Shown here one piece after another: positions 49,236-60,889 of a stretch of DNA of 64,000 bases; position 1 is the first letter of the stretch, and the number at the start of each line of letters is the position of its first letter. Origin of the DNA: Cryphonectria parasitica EP155 (taxonomy: Eukaryota > Ascomycota > Sordariomycetes > Diaporthales > Cryphonectriaceae); contig NW_024468911.1 in NCBI RefSeq assembly GCF_011745365.1, forward strand, positions 3,590,759 to 3,654,758, in the 5' to 3' direction. Made by a program: the position numbers and the translations under genes. Below the pieces are notes generated by a model that worked only from the letters and a program-made list of their open reading frames with translations, was not told the DNA's origin and made no database searches.

Positions 49236-50218
49236 AGCCACCTTGTGGGGGGTTTTTTTTTTTTTTGAAAATTGACGCTGTTGTGGTCGAATTCCACGAT
49301 TCGCGATCGCAGGCGAGCGGTAAGCAGGCAGCACTGCAGCCCTCTCTTTTGGGTGCGACAATGCTCAGCTCTAGTACGATAAGCTTGCAGTTGAGGTGCC
49401 ACCTCGTTTTGTATAGTTGTTAGTCGAGAATCCACGATGATGCATGTCTCAGGAAAATGTGAACGTATTGCAAGTGTAAGATGTTTTCTGGATTACAAGT
49501 CACCAACTTCCGTCCGTTTTACAATCATGATTCGTATCTCTTGATGGGATGGATTCTTGTCCTCCTCTGTGACACCAACTAAGTTCATAAGTACTATGAC
49601 TTGAAGGAGTCGTTGCCGCCTGGCTGAGGGGTGTACTAAAAGAAGGCCCCGTACAGTACCGCAATCAGGGCTGACATGCCGGCGGATTATGATAGGCGTC
49701 GTCCACTGTGGCGGCGCAGCCACATGCAGGCCAAGACAACCTTAAAGGGGGCTGTGTTAGGGGCACCAAGCCGTTTCTGTGCCCTGCCTTGAAGAAGATG
49801 CTGGATTTGAAAGAGATAAACAGGTGTATTAATCATGATGTCGTTCTGCAGACCTGCGCACGTGTCTCATACCTACAGAGCTCAGCCCGCGGCTGCTGTG
49901 CACCACTTTTTCGTCGTCCCGGCAAGTTTGGCTTGCAGCATTCCACACAGCCTTAGAGAGAAGGCGGAAAAACGCCGCTGGCGTTGTGCCTTCTTAGCCC
50001 CTGCCTATCTTCCATATTGTCGTTTATAGACCTGTCCGGTTTCGCTGGGGCTGTACAAAAGACAGTAAGCAGCATCCGACCAAACGTAGGAGGCTGCATC
50101 TCAAGGCGCCCTAGCCTTCGACCAGCGACTTCTTGCGAACTGTATTTGGCGTAGGTCGTATTACATTCTCTCTGTTGGCCTATTCCTCGAATCAAAATAA
50201 AATGACGCATACGAGGCC
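49236..50218. other. intergenic region between SH3 and TMEM16 genes
   Basis: About 980 bp between two tandem minus-strand genes, with the TMEM16 3' end and the SH3 gene promoter. A T14 run at 49253-49266 lies just upstream of the SH3 gene start. No gene is seen. Confidence 0.5.
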
Positions 50219-52733
50219 TCACTGTGATTTTGTCTTGTTCGCCGCAGACGCCTCGGAGATGAGCCCTCGCCCGATCTGAATAGTCTCTACAGCGCCGCGC
50301 TGTCGTTGCCAGAACGCCTGCCCTGGTGCTGTCCGACCAGAGACCGAGGCTCGCCGGGCTTCCTCCTCAAGTGCTTCCCTCGTGATCTTCTCGCCGCCCG
50401 TAAAGTCTGCCGCAGCTGCACTCTCGGCGAGTTCTTCTCCCAAGGTCTCCTGCAGGTGCAGCTTCCTCATGGCAAAACGCTCGGCTCGCTCCTTTTGTAA
50501 CCCAGGGCTGTCCATGCTGCCGATCATGTACCGAACAACAAACTGGACAACCAGGTAGAGGTGTTCTGCAAAGAGGATGCTCAGAAGCAAGGCCCACGCC
50601 TTGATGTTGGATGGATGACCATCAGGACCGTACGGATCGCTGCTGAAGATGAATACAATGGCAGCGCTCGTCAGGCTCCCCAGCCAGGAGAGAAAGCCCA
50701 ACGAGGTCACCCAGGGTCCGATGGAATCAGATCTCCAGGGAATCGGTCTCTTGCTGCTCACAGCAATCTTCATCGCATCTGCACGAGCCTCGACCCAGTT
50801 GTTGACAAGAAAAGAACAAGCCGTCAGAGGCCAGATTACCGAGAATAGCGACAGGTAGCCTACATCATTGAGGTTAGTTCGCATTCGATGATACCGAGAG
50901 CGGCAACATGTGACGCACCAAACTGAATCACCATCTCCCTGTAATCCACTGTCACGTCGTACTCGTCCAGCTCGGCTTCGTTCCGTACGCGTTCCAGAAA
51001 TGCTGTCTCCTCCTCGGAATCTGCGCGCTTCTCCTGACCTTCTTTCTGGGTGATCTCCTCCTGCACTTCCTTGACAGCCTTGAAAACCTTTCGCTTCACG
51101 ATGGGTACAATAGCCTCTAGGAGGAAATTGACGACCTGGGCCGTGACTGTGAAATAGATTATCTGCTTCTTGAGCCGATCGGGATCGATCTGGAAGTCTT
51201 TCGTCTCTACCTTCCCGTTCTTCGTGAATTTCTGGGCGGTGACCTGAAAGACGTCAAGGTGCGGCACCAGCACCTTGGCGAAGGGCACGTATACGAATGC
51301 CGTCAGGAAAAGCGGCAGGTATGACACAATGAAGTTGATAACGAAGATCTTCTGCACGAATGCAGCTTGATGCGCTGGGAATGGTGTCAGTATCATGGTA
51401 GACAAGGCAGTTTAGCTGGTTACTCACAGTCCTGCGTCTCGTAGTTCTCCAGCCCCGTGAGCTTCTCAGCGAGGTTTGTGAGAACCCCAGTCAACGCCGG
51501 CATAAAAATCGTGAGAAGAACGGTGGGCGTGAAAATCTGTCCCGTCGTTAGCTAGGACAAGAGTATGTGCAAGTTTTTAGTTGCGAAATTCTTACCAAAT
51601 ACTGCTTGAACGGGCCATTGTACACTTCTGAGATGAAGATCTCAATTGCAAAACAAGAGATGATCAGGCTGCCAAGGACCAGGAGACAAGCAATGGCGAA
51701 TGGTAGCTGCAGAAGCTGGCGCTGAAGGCGCTTGAAAGGCGAATAGACTTTGATCACCTCTCCCGTGACGGGGTCCTGGGTTTCCCGTTCAAACTGGAAC
51801 TGTGGCCGACGATGCTGGATCCGAGAGACACCACGAACCCCCCACTGTACCGCCAGGTCCACCTCCTTCTTCTTCCAATACTCGAAGAAGACGACACACC
51901 AGAGGCAGTTCACCACGGCATAGAACATGGAGAACTGACCCAGGATGAGCCAGGCGCCGAAGCCGAATGCGGCAGGGAAGAAGAGGAAGGAGAAGTACGA
52001 CTGCAAGAAGGCAAAGTAGAAGGCAACCTTCTCGCCGAACTTGTCTCGTATCTCGTTGATGTCATTCTCGTCGAGTACGTATTTTGTGCTCCATTGCTTG
52101 ATCCAGTTCCGGTTGAAGACGTGGTTATGCAGGGGGAATACAGAGCTGACATATTTCCATTGGCCAATCTTGGGCGTGACACCTGCACCGCCCTCGGCCT
52201 TCGGCTTCGTGATCAGGAGGTAGACCAGCCTGAGCCTCTCGGCCTCAACCACAGGTTCCTCCTCGAAATAGGAGGTCAGGTCTTTACTTGGTGCCGAGGT
52301 GCGAACGCCGTACAGCCAGTCCTGGACCCTGTACCTGTAGATTTGCTGCTTAAGCAGGCCTTCAGATGCAATCTTGACGAATACTAGCAGGGATGAGTTG
52401 TCACCCCGTCGGACCTCTGTCGCCAGACCGACACCTGCGAGGGCCTCGATGAGCTGTACAAAGGCGGCTTCGGCCTTGGCAGTTTCTGCTTTTCCAAAAG
52501 TCAACAGACTGTCTGTCATTTGAGGCAACATGATTTGATGGCTGGCTGCCTAGCTGCCTTCCCTCATGAGATTCATTACCTTCAGGAGGAATCCGATAGT
52601 GCACCACATAGTCCACGCTGTACAGTGTCAGTTAGGTCAGCCTGATAGAATGTTCAGAGCCCTTGACTGACTTGAAATTAGTGTTGAGCTCCGGGCGGTC
52701 GTCAGACCCATAGAGGCTCCTCAGAGACGCCAT
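50219..52733 (-). CDS. TMEM16/anoctamin-family Ca2+-activated lipid scramblase
   Basis: Six exons (52733-52672, 52617-52580, 52512-51596, 51536-51428, 51374-50919, 50859-50219) give 740 residues, close to the structurally known fungal homologues nhTMEM16 and afTMEM16. The N-terminal cytosolic fold (to about 165) is followed by ten predicted membrane helices, e.g. FAFLQSYFSFLFFPAAFGFGAWL and FVINFIVSYLPLFLTAFVYV. The six Ca2+ ligands of nhTMEM16 have counterparts at the right spacing: Asn458 and Glu462 (VVNFLLEA), Asp519 and Glu522 (VDYREM), Glu551 and Asp555 (VEARAD). The protein should therefore scramble phospholipids when Ca2+ rises, at the plasma membrane or ER contacts (yeast relative Ist2). 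The small first two exons begin MASLRSLYGSDDRPE and NVDYVVHYRIPPE. Confidence 0.95.
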
Positions 52734-53538
52734 GATGATTTCGAATCCTGAGGGGAGACTAGCCTTCAGCACCCACAGAACAACTTGACAAGGCGACAGG
52801 AGGATTGACTTGAGATGGCTGAAAAGGGAACTGATTGACTTCTAGGGAAATATGATGTAGGAGGTATGTATGCAAGTTGGTAGGCAGATCGTGAGTTGAG
52901 TGTTTGTGTTATAGGGAACGAATGATGCTTGAGGGAGCTCAACGTCATCATGCTGCTGGGGAAGCTCCAATATCCTTGTTTTCAGGGGTCCAGTAGCCTG
53001 CCCTGCTGGGATAGCTCATGCAGCCATGATGTGTGCTACCCCTGTCCCCTCAGCTGTGCACGAAACCTGCTATCAGACCGGATTGACTCACCTCGAAGAA
53101 ACATCTTTGAGCCTTGAAATGCGAGAACATAAATCGGTGATTGTATAGAGCATCAAATGATGCACCTCATGAATTTCTGGTGTGGAACTTTCATGGTTGA
53201 AATACACTATATTACATAGAGTAATTGGATGTGACGTTCTTTGTGTAAATCTCAGCAGGTTCTTTCGTCTAATGTGCTGTCTTTGCTTCTCAGCGGACAG
53301 AAAGCCTTCACTAAGACTGATTGTGGGATTAGTATTGTCCTGGACTTCGGGGAGATCACAAGATTGATATGTGATAAATTTTGCAGCACTCGAGAGCCAA
53401 CCAGGCCGAAATGATTTCTTCTTGCCCCTTCAGACAAGCACATCCACTCAAGATTTGCATCCTATGAGTCTGCTATATAAAGTGATCGGTGTGGCAGTCT
53501 ACATTTCAAAAAGGCAATGGGTTCCCCAGTCGATGCTT
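52734..53538. other. intergenic region between MDR oxidoreductase and TMEM16 genes
   Basis: About 800 bp between two tandem minus-strand genes. No gene, RNA or repeat is recognisable. Confidence 0.5.
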
Positions 53539-54545
53539 TCAGGGAGTGATAATTATTCGATCACCTCCCTTTTGGTTCCACGCCGTCTCGATATCTGCCA
53601 TCTTGACCTCCTGGAACTTGCCGGGCTGAATCTTTCCTGAAGCGATGGCCTTGATCATATCTGGGGCTTCTCTTGCGAAGTCCTTCATCTGCCAGGCACC
53701 CGGGCCCGTGCCGCGCAAGGTGATATTCTTGCTCCTGAGCAGATCCCCAGGCAGATCCATGGTGGACTTCGCCATCGTGCCAATCTGAACATATTGCACG
53801 GGTTTGGTCGGCTTCAGCGCCGCAAGGAGGGAGAGCGTGCCAGGACCATACCTAATTGGTGATGAAGAAGTTAGTATCTACCACGAAAGAAAGAAACAGC
53901 AACAACAACAAAAGCAACGGGGCAAGTGACGTACAGGAAGTCTAGGATGACATCCGCATCCGACGCAGTGCTCCAGTCTGTCTGGCTCGGATCATTTGCC
54001 AGCTCGATTGCACCGTCCAGACCTAGCCCAGCCAACTTGGCGGCGCTCCTTGCAGCACCAATAACCTTGCCTGCACCCAAGGCACGGGCGACACCCACGG
54101 ACGCGGCTCCTGACACACCTGTAGCCCCGAGAACGACGACCGTGAAGCCCGCTTCCAGTCCACTCGTCCGCACCGACAGGCCCAGCCAGCTTGCCATGAC
54201 AGGATTGACCAGACCGGCGACCTGTACTGGATCCGCTCCATCTGGAACCGGGACTGTTCTCTCGACCGCCACGTTGATCATCTCTGTCATCGAGCCTCCC
54301 GTCTCGCTCATTGCGCTGAAGTAGACAAGCTTGCCGTCAGAAGTCTGACCAACGCCGTCTGTGCCGGGAATGTGCGGGAGCGTGTGTGCGCTATAGTGAG
54401 TGCCGGTTGCCCGGCCTCTCACAAGTTGATGGATGCTGCAGGCCAGGACTCGGAGCTGCACCTCACCAGGTTTGGGAGAGCCTAGGTCGGCCACATCCAC
54501 ATACTTGGGCGGCTCTCCCCAGGCGGTGACTTGGGCCTGCTTCAT
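53539..54545 (-). CDS. zinc-independent MDR oxidoreductase (quinone-reductase type)
   Basis: Two exons (54545-53935, 53851-53539), joined in phase 2, give 307 residues. The fold is the medium-chain dehydrogenase/reductase type: a GroES-like N-terminal domain (KPGEVQLRVLACSIHQLVRGRATGTHY, HIPGTDGVGQ) and a Rossmann domain with the nucleotide loop VVLGATGVSGAASVGVARALGAGKVIGAARS. The catalytic zinc ligands of alcohol dehydrogenases are absent, which suggests reduction of quinones or enones with NADPH. The substrate is unknown. It is slightly shorter than typical members (320-340). An upstream in-frame TTG exists, but the ATG at 54545 is the natural start. It is divergent from the NPC2-like gene. 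Confidence 0.87.
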
Positions 54546-55633
54546 GATGTGTGACAAATATCTTGGGGGGAAAGAGATTGAAAACGCAATGAGAGAAGGG
54601 AGGGAGTGAGAGAGAGGGAGGGAAAATGAAGGCTCTGGGAACTCGGTCGCCTCGTGGCGAAGCTGGGATGACTACCAGATTATATATGTGTATTTATTCA
54701 TCACTATGAAGAGACGCAATCAGCGCAGAGTAGTCCCGAAATGTACATTCCCATGGTCCTTCCGGTGGGTTTAGAGGCGGGAGGCGGATGAGTTCCCGCA
54801 ACCAACGACGCAACTTGAGCGTAAGATCGAAGCAGAGGAGCCCAAGGATTGGCCTAACAATGCACACCAATGCACTTTCGAAGCCACATCGAGCCACCTT
54901 CATGAGAGGCACTTGGTATTGCAATTGCTCATGTTGAAGTCCCCGTCTCCTTGAAACGATAACGAGCTCCAGTCCATGGACGATCCGAGAGTTCAATAGA
55001 CTATGGATCTAGAAGCTGCCATCGGGGTTCCACGCCACTAGTATTAGGTAAAGTTGACAAATAAACCTCACTGAGAGACTTTAGAAAAGGAATTAGATTT
55101 CCTGCTTGTATGTCTGGCTGGAAATTTGCTGTGAAATGAATGCTTGGTGTGTTTGAACGTAGTGTGCAGTGATAGGCAGTGCGCCACAAGTGAGCTGCGT
55201 GGAAGGTTTTGGTGGTATCCTGACAGCAGCTTGCCAAGTCGAGCATGGCTGGGAAGTGTGGGGGGCTACCTACCAACCACACCCCCCCCCCCCCCCGGGT
55301 CCCCCCAACGAGATGGCCGCGGTTAGCCCTGGAGAGTCTCGAACATCTGCCTGCAGTGCGCTGCTGGCGGGCAAAGCAGAACTGATCATGGGATACCCCA
55401 TATGACGTCCCCCTCCTAAAGATAGCCGCAGTTAGCACCCACTGGGATCCCTCCTCCAGCATTGCCCAGACTCTAGCATCTCTTCCTCAACACCGCCACC
55501 ACCACCACAACAAAAGAATCAACAGCCACTCACTCCTCTGTGCTGATTATTTTTCGTTCGTCTTGAAATTATCCCTCTCCCACGTCACTTAATCTGCCAC
55601 ACCGCACCGAGTCTCGACCCGATTTCTTTCGCG
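54546..55633. promoter_or_regulatory. divergent region, MDR oxidoreductase / NPC2-like gene
   Basis: About 1.1 kb between divergent starts, with a C15 run at 55282-55296 and a C/T-rich leader before the NPC2-like start. A short TTCGAGA-type string near 55340 is not part of a tRNA (see rejected items). Confidence 0.5.
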
Positions 55634-56316
55634 ATGAGGCTCTCCGCACTACTTATCGCGCTCACGGCTGGTGTTGCCCATGCAGGCTTCGGCCTCAACT
55701 TTGGAGGCAGCGAGGCAGTCATCAACGAAGACCTCAAGGTTCCCGGCGACTCCCCTCTTGAGCTCTGCCCGAAGGCTCACGAGGACGACATCGTCAAGAT
55801 CGCCAAGGTTGACCTGGTGCCCAACCCACCTCAGGCGTACGTAACACCACTATCCAACCCCATAATTTTCCCATCACTCTCGGGCTCCCGTCTTAAGACT
55901 GACATCCACCCCCTTCCTCAACATCTAGTGGCAAGGATCTCATCATCCAGGCAGCCGGTGTCGTCTTTGAAGACATCGAGGAAGGCGCCTACGTCGCGCT
56001 GCAGGTCAAGTACGGCCTGATCCGCCTTATCAGCACCAAGGCAGACCTCTGCGAGCAGGTCAAGAACGTGGACATGGAGTGCCCTATCAAGAAGGGCCCC
56101 CTCACCTTCACCAAGACCGTCGAGCTTCCCAAGGAAATTCCCAACGTGAGTGGACCACGCCTATATAGTCTCCAACTCTGTCAAATCAGCTACTAACACG
56201 CAAACCAGGGCAAATACACCGTCCTCGCTGACGTCTACACCGCAAACGACGAGCCCATCACCTGCCTGACCGCTACCGTTCTCTTCAGCAGCGACAAGGT
56301 CGAGCTCGAGCTCTAG
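55634..56316 (+). CDS. npc2: NPC2-like phosphatidylglycerol/phosphatidylinositol transfer protein (ML domain)
   Basis: Three exons (55634-55836, 55929-56145, 56209-56316) give 175 residues. A signal peptide (MRLSALLIALTAGVAHA) sends it to the secretory pathway and, by analogy with yeast Npc2, to the vacuole lumen, where it hands sterols or phospholipids to membranes. The ML domain follows: SPLELCPKAHEDDIVKIAKVDLVPNPP, GKDLIIQAAGVVFEDIEEGAYV, KADLCEQVKNVDMECPIKKGP and PITCLTATV. The cysteines typical of the fold are present. The length equals the fungal norm. It converges with the V-ATPase subunit F gene. Confidence 0.95.
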
Positions 56317-56704
56317 ACGGTACTTGTGGCCGTGTCACCGTGTTACAGTAACAGTTGGTTGTAGTCTGGAAATATATCTCGAGGGCCTTGTTAGAAGACC
56401 GTGTTGTGGACGGAGTTGCATTGCTCATCTCTTGACGATCATGAGCCGGAGTTTTCGCGTTTCCTAATACCACACAACGTTTTGGGCAGATTGAATCTTT
56501 CATTTGTGTGTCTTTTGCATTTATGGCATGGTCTAAAGAAACAAGAGTCACGGGACCGCTGCGTCGTGTTATCCTGTATAGTACTTTCTCGCTTTCATCA
56601 AACTGGTCTCCCACACCTCCCAAGTGCCACGTCGTCGAGCTCGGCTGTCCTCAACTCATATAATCGTACACCTTCCATGATCGGCCGTGCATTCAGTAGC
56701 TCTT
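56317..56704. other. convergent 3' region, NPC2-like / V-ATPase subunit F
   Basis: These 388 bp hold the two facing 3' ends; nothing else is visible. Confidence 0.55.
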
Positions 56705-57274
56705 CTACTCTCCAAAGAGGCGGCGGACTCTCCTCAACACACTATCTTTCTCTGGGTCATATGGATGATCTTTGCTGGGTATCTCCAATATGGTAGGGAA
56801 GGCTGCGGTGTAGGTGTCGATGCGGTGGCGTATCTTGTCGGCGACCTGGGAGAAGACAGAGCAACCAAAGTCAGCTTCGTCCATTCTCTGTAGCAGCTAG
56901 CAAACGGTGTGTGAACTTGACTTACATGCTGGTTGATCAGGATGATGGCGATGTCCTTGCGCTCGATGAACTTGTCAAATGTAGACTCTATCGTTGCGTT
57001 GTCGGTCTTGTTGTCCACGACGAGGAAGTTCTTCTGCGCGTCTGCACCTGATGTTACATGCTGTGTAAACGATTAGTTGCAATTCGCCTGCTAGAGAGCA
57101 GTATAGAACGTACACCGATGCCCGCAAGCAGCAAGCCAGTCACCGAGTCCTGCGATGCTGGTCAGCCCGGTCTGTTCATATTCTCGATTCTAGACATGAT
57201 TCTCGGACCTCATCTCCAATCACGGCGAGAAACTGCCTATCCTTATACTCCTGTTGCGAAGTCGACGCCGCCAT
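56705..57274 (-). CDS. vma7: V-type proton ATPase subunit F (Vma7)
   Basis: Subunit F is part of the central rotor of the V1 sector, which acidifies the vacuole. Four exons (57274-57209, 57149-57114, 57060-56926, 56845-56705) give 125 residues (yeast Vma7 has 118). Conserved blocks are [66 protein letters not shown], and the end [20 protein letters not shown] then RVRRLFGE. The second exon is only 36 nt. Reading through the last intron gives a misleading open frame that ends in an unrelated sequence; splicing restores the family C-terminus. It is divergent from NUR1. Confidence 0.96.
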
Positions 57275-57770
57275 TTTTGTCTTTACTGCGCTTGCTCAGC
57301 GGATGTGGTGACCGTCGAGGAGGGGTGGCAGCAGAATGGTGAAGAGCAACTTCGCTCTCAGTTGCCGAGTATGATGGGATGGCACTTAAAGGAGAAGTTT
57401 GGGAGGGAGTGCCGAGTTTGTTTCTCACTGTGACCCAATCCTGCTGCCGGAGAGGAGGGCTGATACTGATGATGACGACCGATAGGATATAGGTTGCTCC
57501 TCAGGAAGCTCTGGCCTCCAGCTTGGGTGGGCACATCCGCTATCAGTGCCTGCCGCAAGGCCTAAATTTGGAGTCCTTTGAGCCGGACTCAGCGCTTGTT
57601 GGCACCCCCCCCCTGCTATGGAACCTAGGGTAGGGAGGCATCTTGGGCCCCACCCGTTACTTCCTTGTCACCGCAGCACCGAGTAAACAAATCATCTCGC
57701 CCACGCCTAATTTACAACACTGAACTTCTCACCATCAACAACACTGACTAGCGCATCCCAACGTCAGGAG
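57275..57770. promoter_or_regulatory. divergent promoter, VMA7 / NUR1
   Basis: These 496 bp separate two start codons pointing apart. A C9 run lies near 57605. No site is recognisable. Confidence 0.45.
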
Positions 57771-59299
57771 ATGCCGCGCCTTGTACGCCGTCGCCCGCTC
57801 TCAGAGCGCATACTCTCGGCGCTCAACCCATGGGATTTTTTTCTCTGGCTGTCGGAGGAGATCGAGAGCAGAGACATTGGGTCCAAGTCACTGGGCGCTC
57901 AGCTCGGCCTCGTGCTGAACTTTGTCTTCCTGCTTGCGCGTGCGAATGGTGCATATTCGACGGGCAGTTTGGACGATGTCTTTAGTGATGTCGACCATGG
58001 CAGTTGGTTTTCATACTTGGTAAGTGTTGAGAGAGCTCCCCAACGTCCACCAGCTCACCGCACCAAAACGTCACCCTGACCTTCTTTGTTATCTTTTAAA
58101 AGGCGTGGACGGTCACATGGATGCTCGCGGGCTTCTCGGTCTGGAGCACAACGTACACATTCTGGCGAACCCGCGCATACCGATTTTTCGAGCAAGATGT
58201 CGAGAAGCCAGTAGGCACCCCGAACGCGAAGCGAGTCCGAGTCCAATCCTCGCCAGCCTTATCCTCGCCCTTGAGAGCCCTGGGCGATATCATGGGCGCA
58301 GAGAGCGCCGAATCCCGTGCCCACCCTGACAAGACACGAGATGTGTGGGAGCTTCACCTTTGGGACCCTCAGCCGGCGTCTCTGCAGCTTCTCTGCCTGT
58401 TCAGCCCGGTGCATGTGCTCATCTACATGCTCGCCCTCCCGCTTGCCCCTCTGGACCCTCGCCCGAGCGTGACCGTGTTTAAATGCGTCGTCGAGCAGGT
58501 TGCGCTGTCGGCTCTGTTGCTTGCGGTTGAGTCCAAGTTCTCACAGCAGAACAAGGACTCGACCTACGTGCAGAAGGAGGTAATGCGGGAATACGACATC
58601 AAATATGTGCACCCTCGCCTCCACCCTGTGGTCAGGGATGTTGGTACGCAGTGCGGAGAGGATGAAGAGGGCTACGAGCTGGAATTTGTCGAGACCGGCA
58701 CGCCAAGTACCTTGATCAAGCGTCCCTTTCAGACAAATCCCAACCCGAACTACATGGCCCATATTGACCCGGACAGCGTCGGGCGCACACCCCCTGGCCG
58801 GTCACAAAGCCCTTCGGTGGTGATGACTACCCCTATCCAAAACAGACCCAGGCAGCCTGAAATGTTTGCCTCGATTCACAGACCTCGTCCATCGCCCCTG
58901 CGACAGAGTCTGCCGGCTTCCAGTGCCCGCACCATGTCTCCCGAAAAGTCTACGGTGTCGAGTGCATCGACTAACACGGGTACCACCTATGGCGGGAACC
59001 TTGGCATCTTCAGCCACTCGCAATCGCCTCTCAAGAAGGCTGCTAGTATCAACGATATGCGTGGGGATACCTTCTCATCACCGCGAAACTCTCGGGAGAT
59101 GGCGGCCATGGAGCAGAGAGATCTGGCCGAGCGGATGATCCGCAAGAGCAGTCCAGTGAAGGACAATAGGCGCAGCGGGCTGTCGTCCAGCATCAGTTAC
59201 GACAACGTCGCCTCCCCAGAGTCAGAGTCGAGTCCAAACTTTTTTGCAAACATGGGCAGACATCGAAGTCGATACGAGAGATTCCCTTCCAGATTTTAG
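57771..59299 (+). CDS. nur1: nuclear rim protein Nur1 (DUF2418)
   Basis: Nur1 is an inner nuclear membrane protein that, with the LEM protein Heh1/Lem2, tethers rDNA and silent chromatin to the nuclear rim. Two exons (57771-58019, 58103-59299), joined in phase 0, give 481 residues. The family opening RRPLSERILSALNPWDFFLWLSEEIES is clear. Hydrophobic segments are LGLVLNFVFLLARANGA, AWTVTWMLAGFSVWSTTYTF, LQLLCLFSPVHVLIYMLALPL and VTVFKCVVEQVALSALLLAV. The C-terminal 270 residues are disordered and rich in Ser-Pro, as expected for a nucleoplasmic tail controlled by phosphorylation. Confidence 0.92.
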
Positions 59300-59794
59300 A
59301 AGGCATTGTACGGGAAAGGGGGACGGGGACATTGCATCCTACGGCGTTACGAATCATCAGGGAGAAGCGCATGGAAAGGCGGATACGGTACGGCGTCAAT
59401 GGCCAGGTATTTCTGTCTGTTTTGCAACTGCAAATCTGTTTTGAGCACATGGCATTGCGGATGCATATAACACAATACATACTCTGTTTGATCGACATTC
59501 TGTTTTGATAGGAACGGGACTGCATGAGACTTGGTGAAGAAGACGACGCTTCGCGTTTCCAACACAATCTATCGTATGTGCCCAGAACGGAAGTCGCGAT
59601 CTGAGCGCTCGTTGAGTGAGTCAATGACATTTTCCTTCCTTGTACTTCTCGACTTTCCTTCAGTCAGCGGCGCACAGAGCCACGTCCATCGATCACTTCG
59701 CTTTCTTCCTCCATGTTTCAGTATATATATATTTTTCAACCCACGAGTATTGTTTTCATACGCATCTCTGGTCAGTCCAATAATATCGTCAAGC
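59300..59794. other. NUR1-downstream intergenic region
   Basis: These 495 bp lie between two tandem plus-strand genes. The reading frame of the next gene is open upstream to about 59531, with ATGs near 59576 and 59630, but the encoded residues look like translated leader. No other feature is seen. Confidence 0.45.
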
Positions 59795-60874
59795 ATGCCC
59801 CCCAGCTCGACGAATCGTTCCGCATCAACACAAAAGAGACGTCGGCGGTCCGCTTCTCTTGTCAGCGTATTCAAGAAACTCCTCCCAGAGAACAAACCTG
59901 AGCGAGGCGGCACCCTGCGCAAGCATGGCTTCCACTATTCCGACTCTCTCGACAAGAGTCCCATCCCAACCAGCCTGTCCAGCCCCTCCGTCTCCCAAGC
60001 CAACAAGAGGCACAGCCCGCCAGAGAGGCTCGCCCGCTGCAACACAGCCCTCAGCCCCCCGCCACCACTCCCCGCCTCAGCTCCGTCCAGCAGCTCTGTG
60101 TCTCCCAGCACACGGTCCACACAGCTCTATCTCGAACGCCGCGAGAAGCGCCGGCAGCGGCGCTCGCTGAAGGAGTCGGGCGATTTCCTCGGCGTGCAGG
60201 GGATCAATCCATCAACGGGCGAGATGGACGTGCTCACGCCGTCGACCAGCTCCGCCAGCTCGCCATTTGCGCCTCTGGCCAGGATGGTCCAGAGCAAGCG
60301 GGACGCGTACGAGAGCGCGAGGCGGGCGCTGCGGTCCGAGAAGATGCGGCGGTGGGAGATGGACAAGGAGGCACTCAAGGCAGAGCGCAGGAGGAAGGTG
60401 AGGTGGCGGAGGGCAGGGGAGGGGTGGAGCTCAGCTGTCGAGCCGGAGCTGAGCCCTATCGAGGGGAGCAGTGCGGCGACGACGCCGAGGGAGGGGGAGA
60501 AGTCGACGGACACAATCGTCAGGACACCTGTGAGAACTCCCACGAGAGTGTCCAGTGTAAGCCTTGACGGGTCGAGCGATGGGTTTGGGCGGTCTGAAAG
60601 CCAGGTGAAGGAGAAAGAGGAACAAGAGAGAGAGGAGCATAGGGCCGTGGGTGGCATGTATTCCACATCTCGCGTAACGACCGCGCAGTCTGCTTCTCCA
60701 ACGACCAGAACAAGCCGCTTCATCAGGAGAAAGCCGGTTCCTATGAATGCGAGGCTCTGTCGCCACACATTATCCTCGCAGAAGAGTTACAGCGACCTCA
60801 TCGCGGTAGAATCCGATTTTGCCCCAGAACCACCTCCAAAACCCCCCAAGGTCGGTGTGAAGCCGGTCGGCTAG
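59795..60874 (+). CDS. disordered basic fungal protein, function unknown
   Basis: From the ATG at 59795 this gives 359 residues, with no domain I recognise. It is Ser/Pro/Arg-rich. The best-ordered part is a charged helix near residues 165-205 (KRDAYESARRALRSEKMRRWEMDKEALKAERRRK, given in parts: SARRALRSEKMRRWE, DKEALKAERRRKVRW), probably a coiled coil or nucleic-acid-binding helix. LYLERREKRRQRRSLKESGDF also looks conserved-like. Thr-Pro pairs (VRTPVRTPTRVS) suggest kinase sites. The stop at 60872 is followed by a long open frame of similar composition (see next feature), so the real protein may continue through a 48-nt intron. The start is uncertain because the frame is open further upstream. 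Confidence 0.6.
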   Translation: MPPSSTNRSASTQKRRRRSASLVSVFKKLLPENKPERGGTLRKHGFHYSDSLDKSPIPTSLSSPSVSQANKRHSPPERLARCNTALSPPPPLPASAPSSSSVSPSTRSTQLYLERREKRRQRRSLKESGDFLGVQGINPSTGEMDVLTPSTSSASSPFAPLARMVQSKRDAYESARRALRSEKMRRWEMDKEALKAERRRKVRWRRAGEGWSSAVEPELSPIEGSSAATTPREGEKSTDTIVRTPVRTPTRVSSVSLDGSSDGFGRSESQVKEKEEQEREEHRAVGGMYSTSRVTTAQSASPTTRTSRFIRRKPVPMNARLCRHTLSSQKSYSDLIAVESDFAPEPPPKPPKVGVKPVG

Positions 60875-60889
60875 CAGCCTGGGCAACAA

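Noticed and set aside
55300..55400. tRNA-like TTCGAGA string in the MDR/NPC2 intergenic region
   Set aside because: The flanking bases do not form a T-arm stem and no A-box or acceptor stem is found at the right distance.
56734..57018. 94-residue frame that diverges after NQHV in the V-ATPase subunit F gene
   Set aside because: It is the intron-retained reading; splicing at 56926/56845 restores the family C-terminus.
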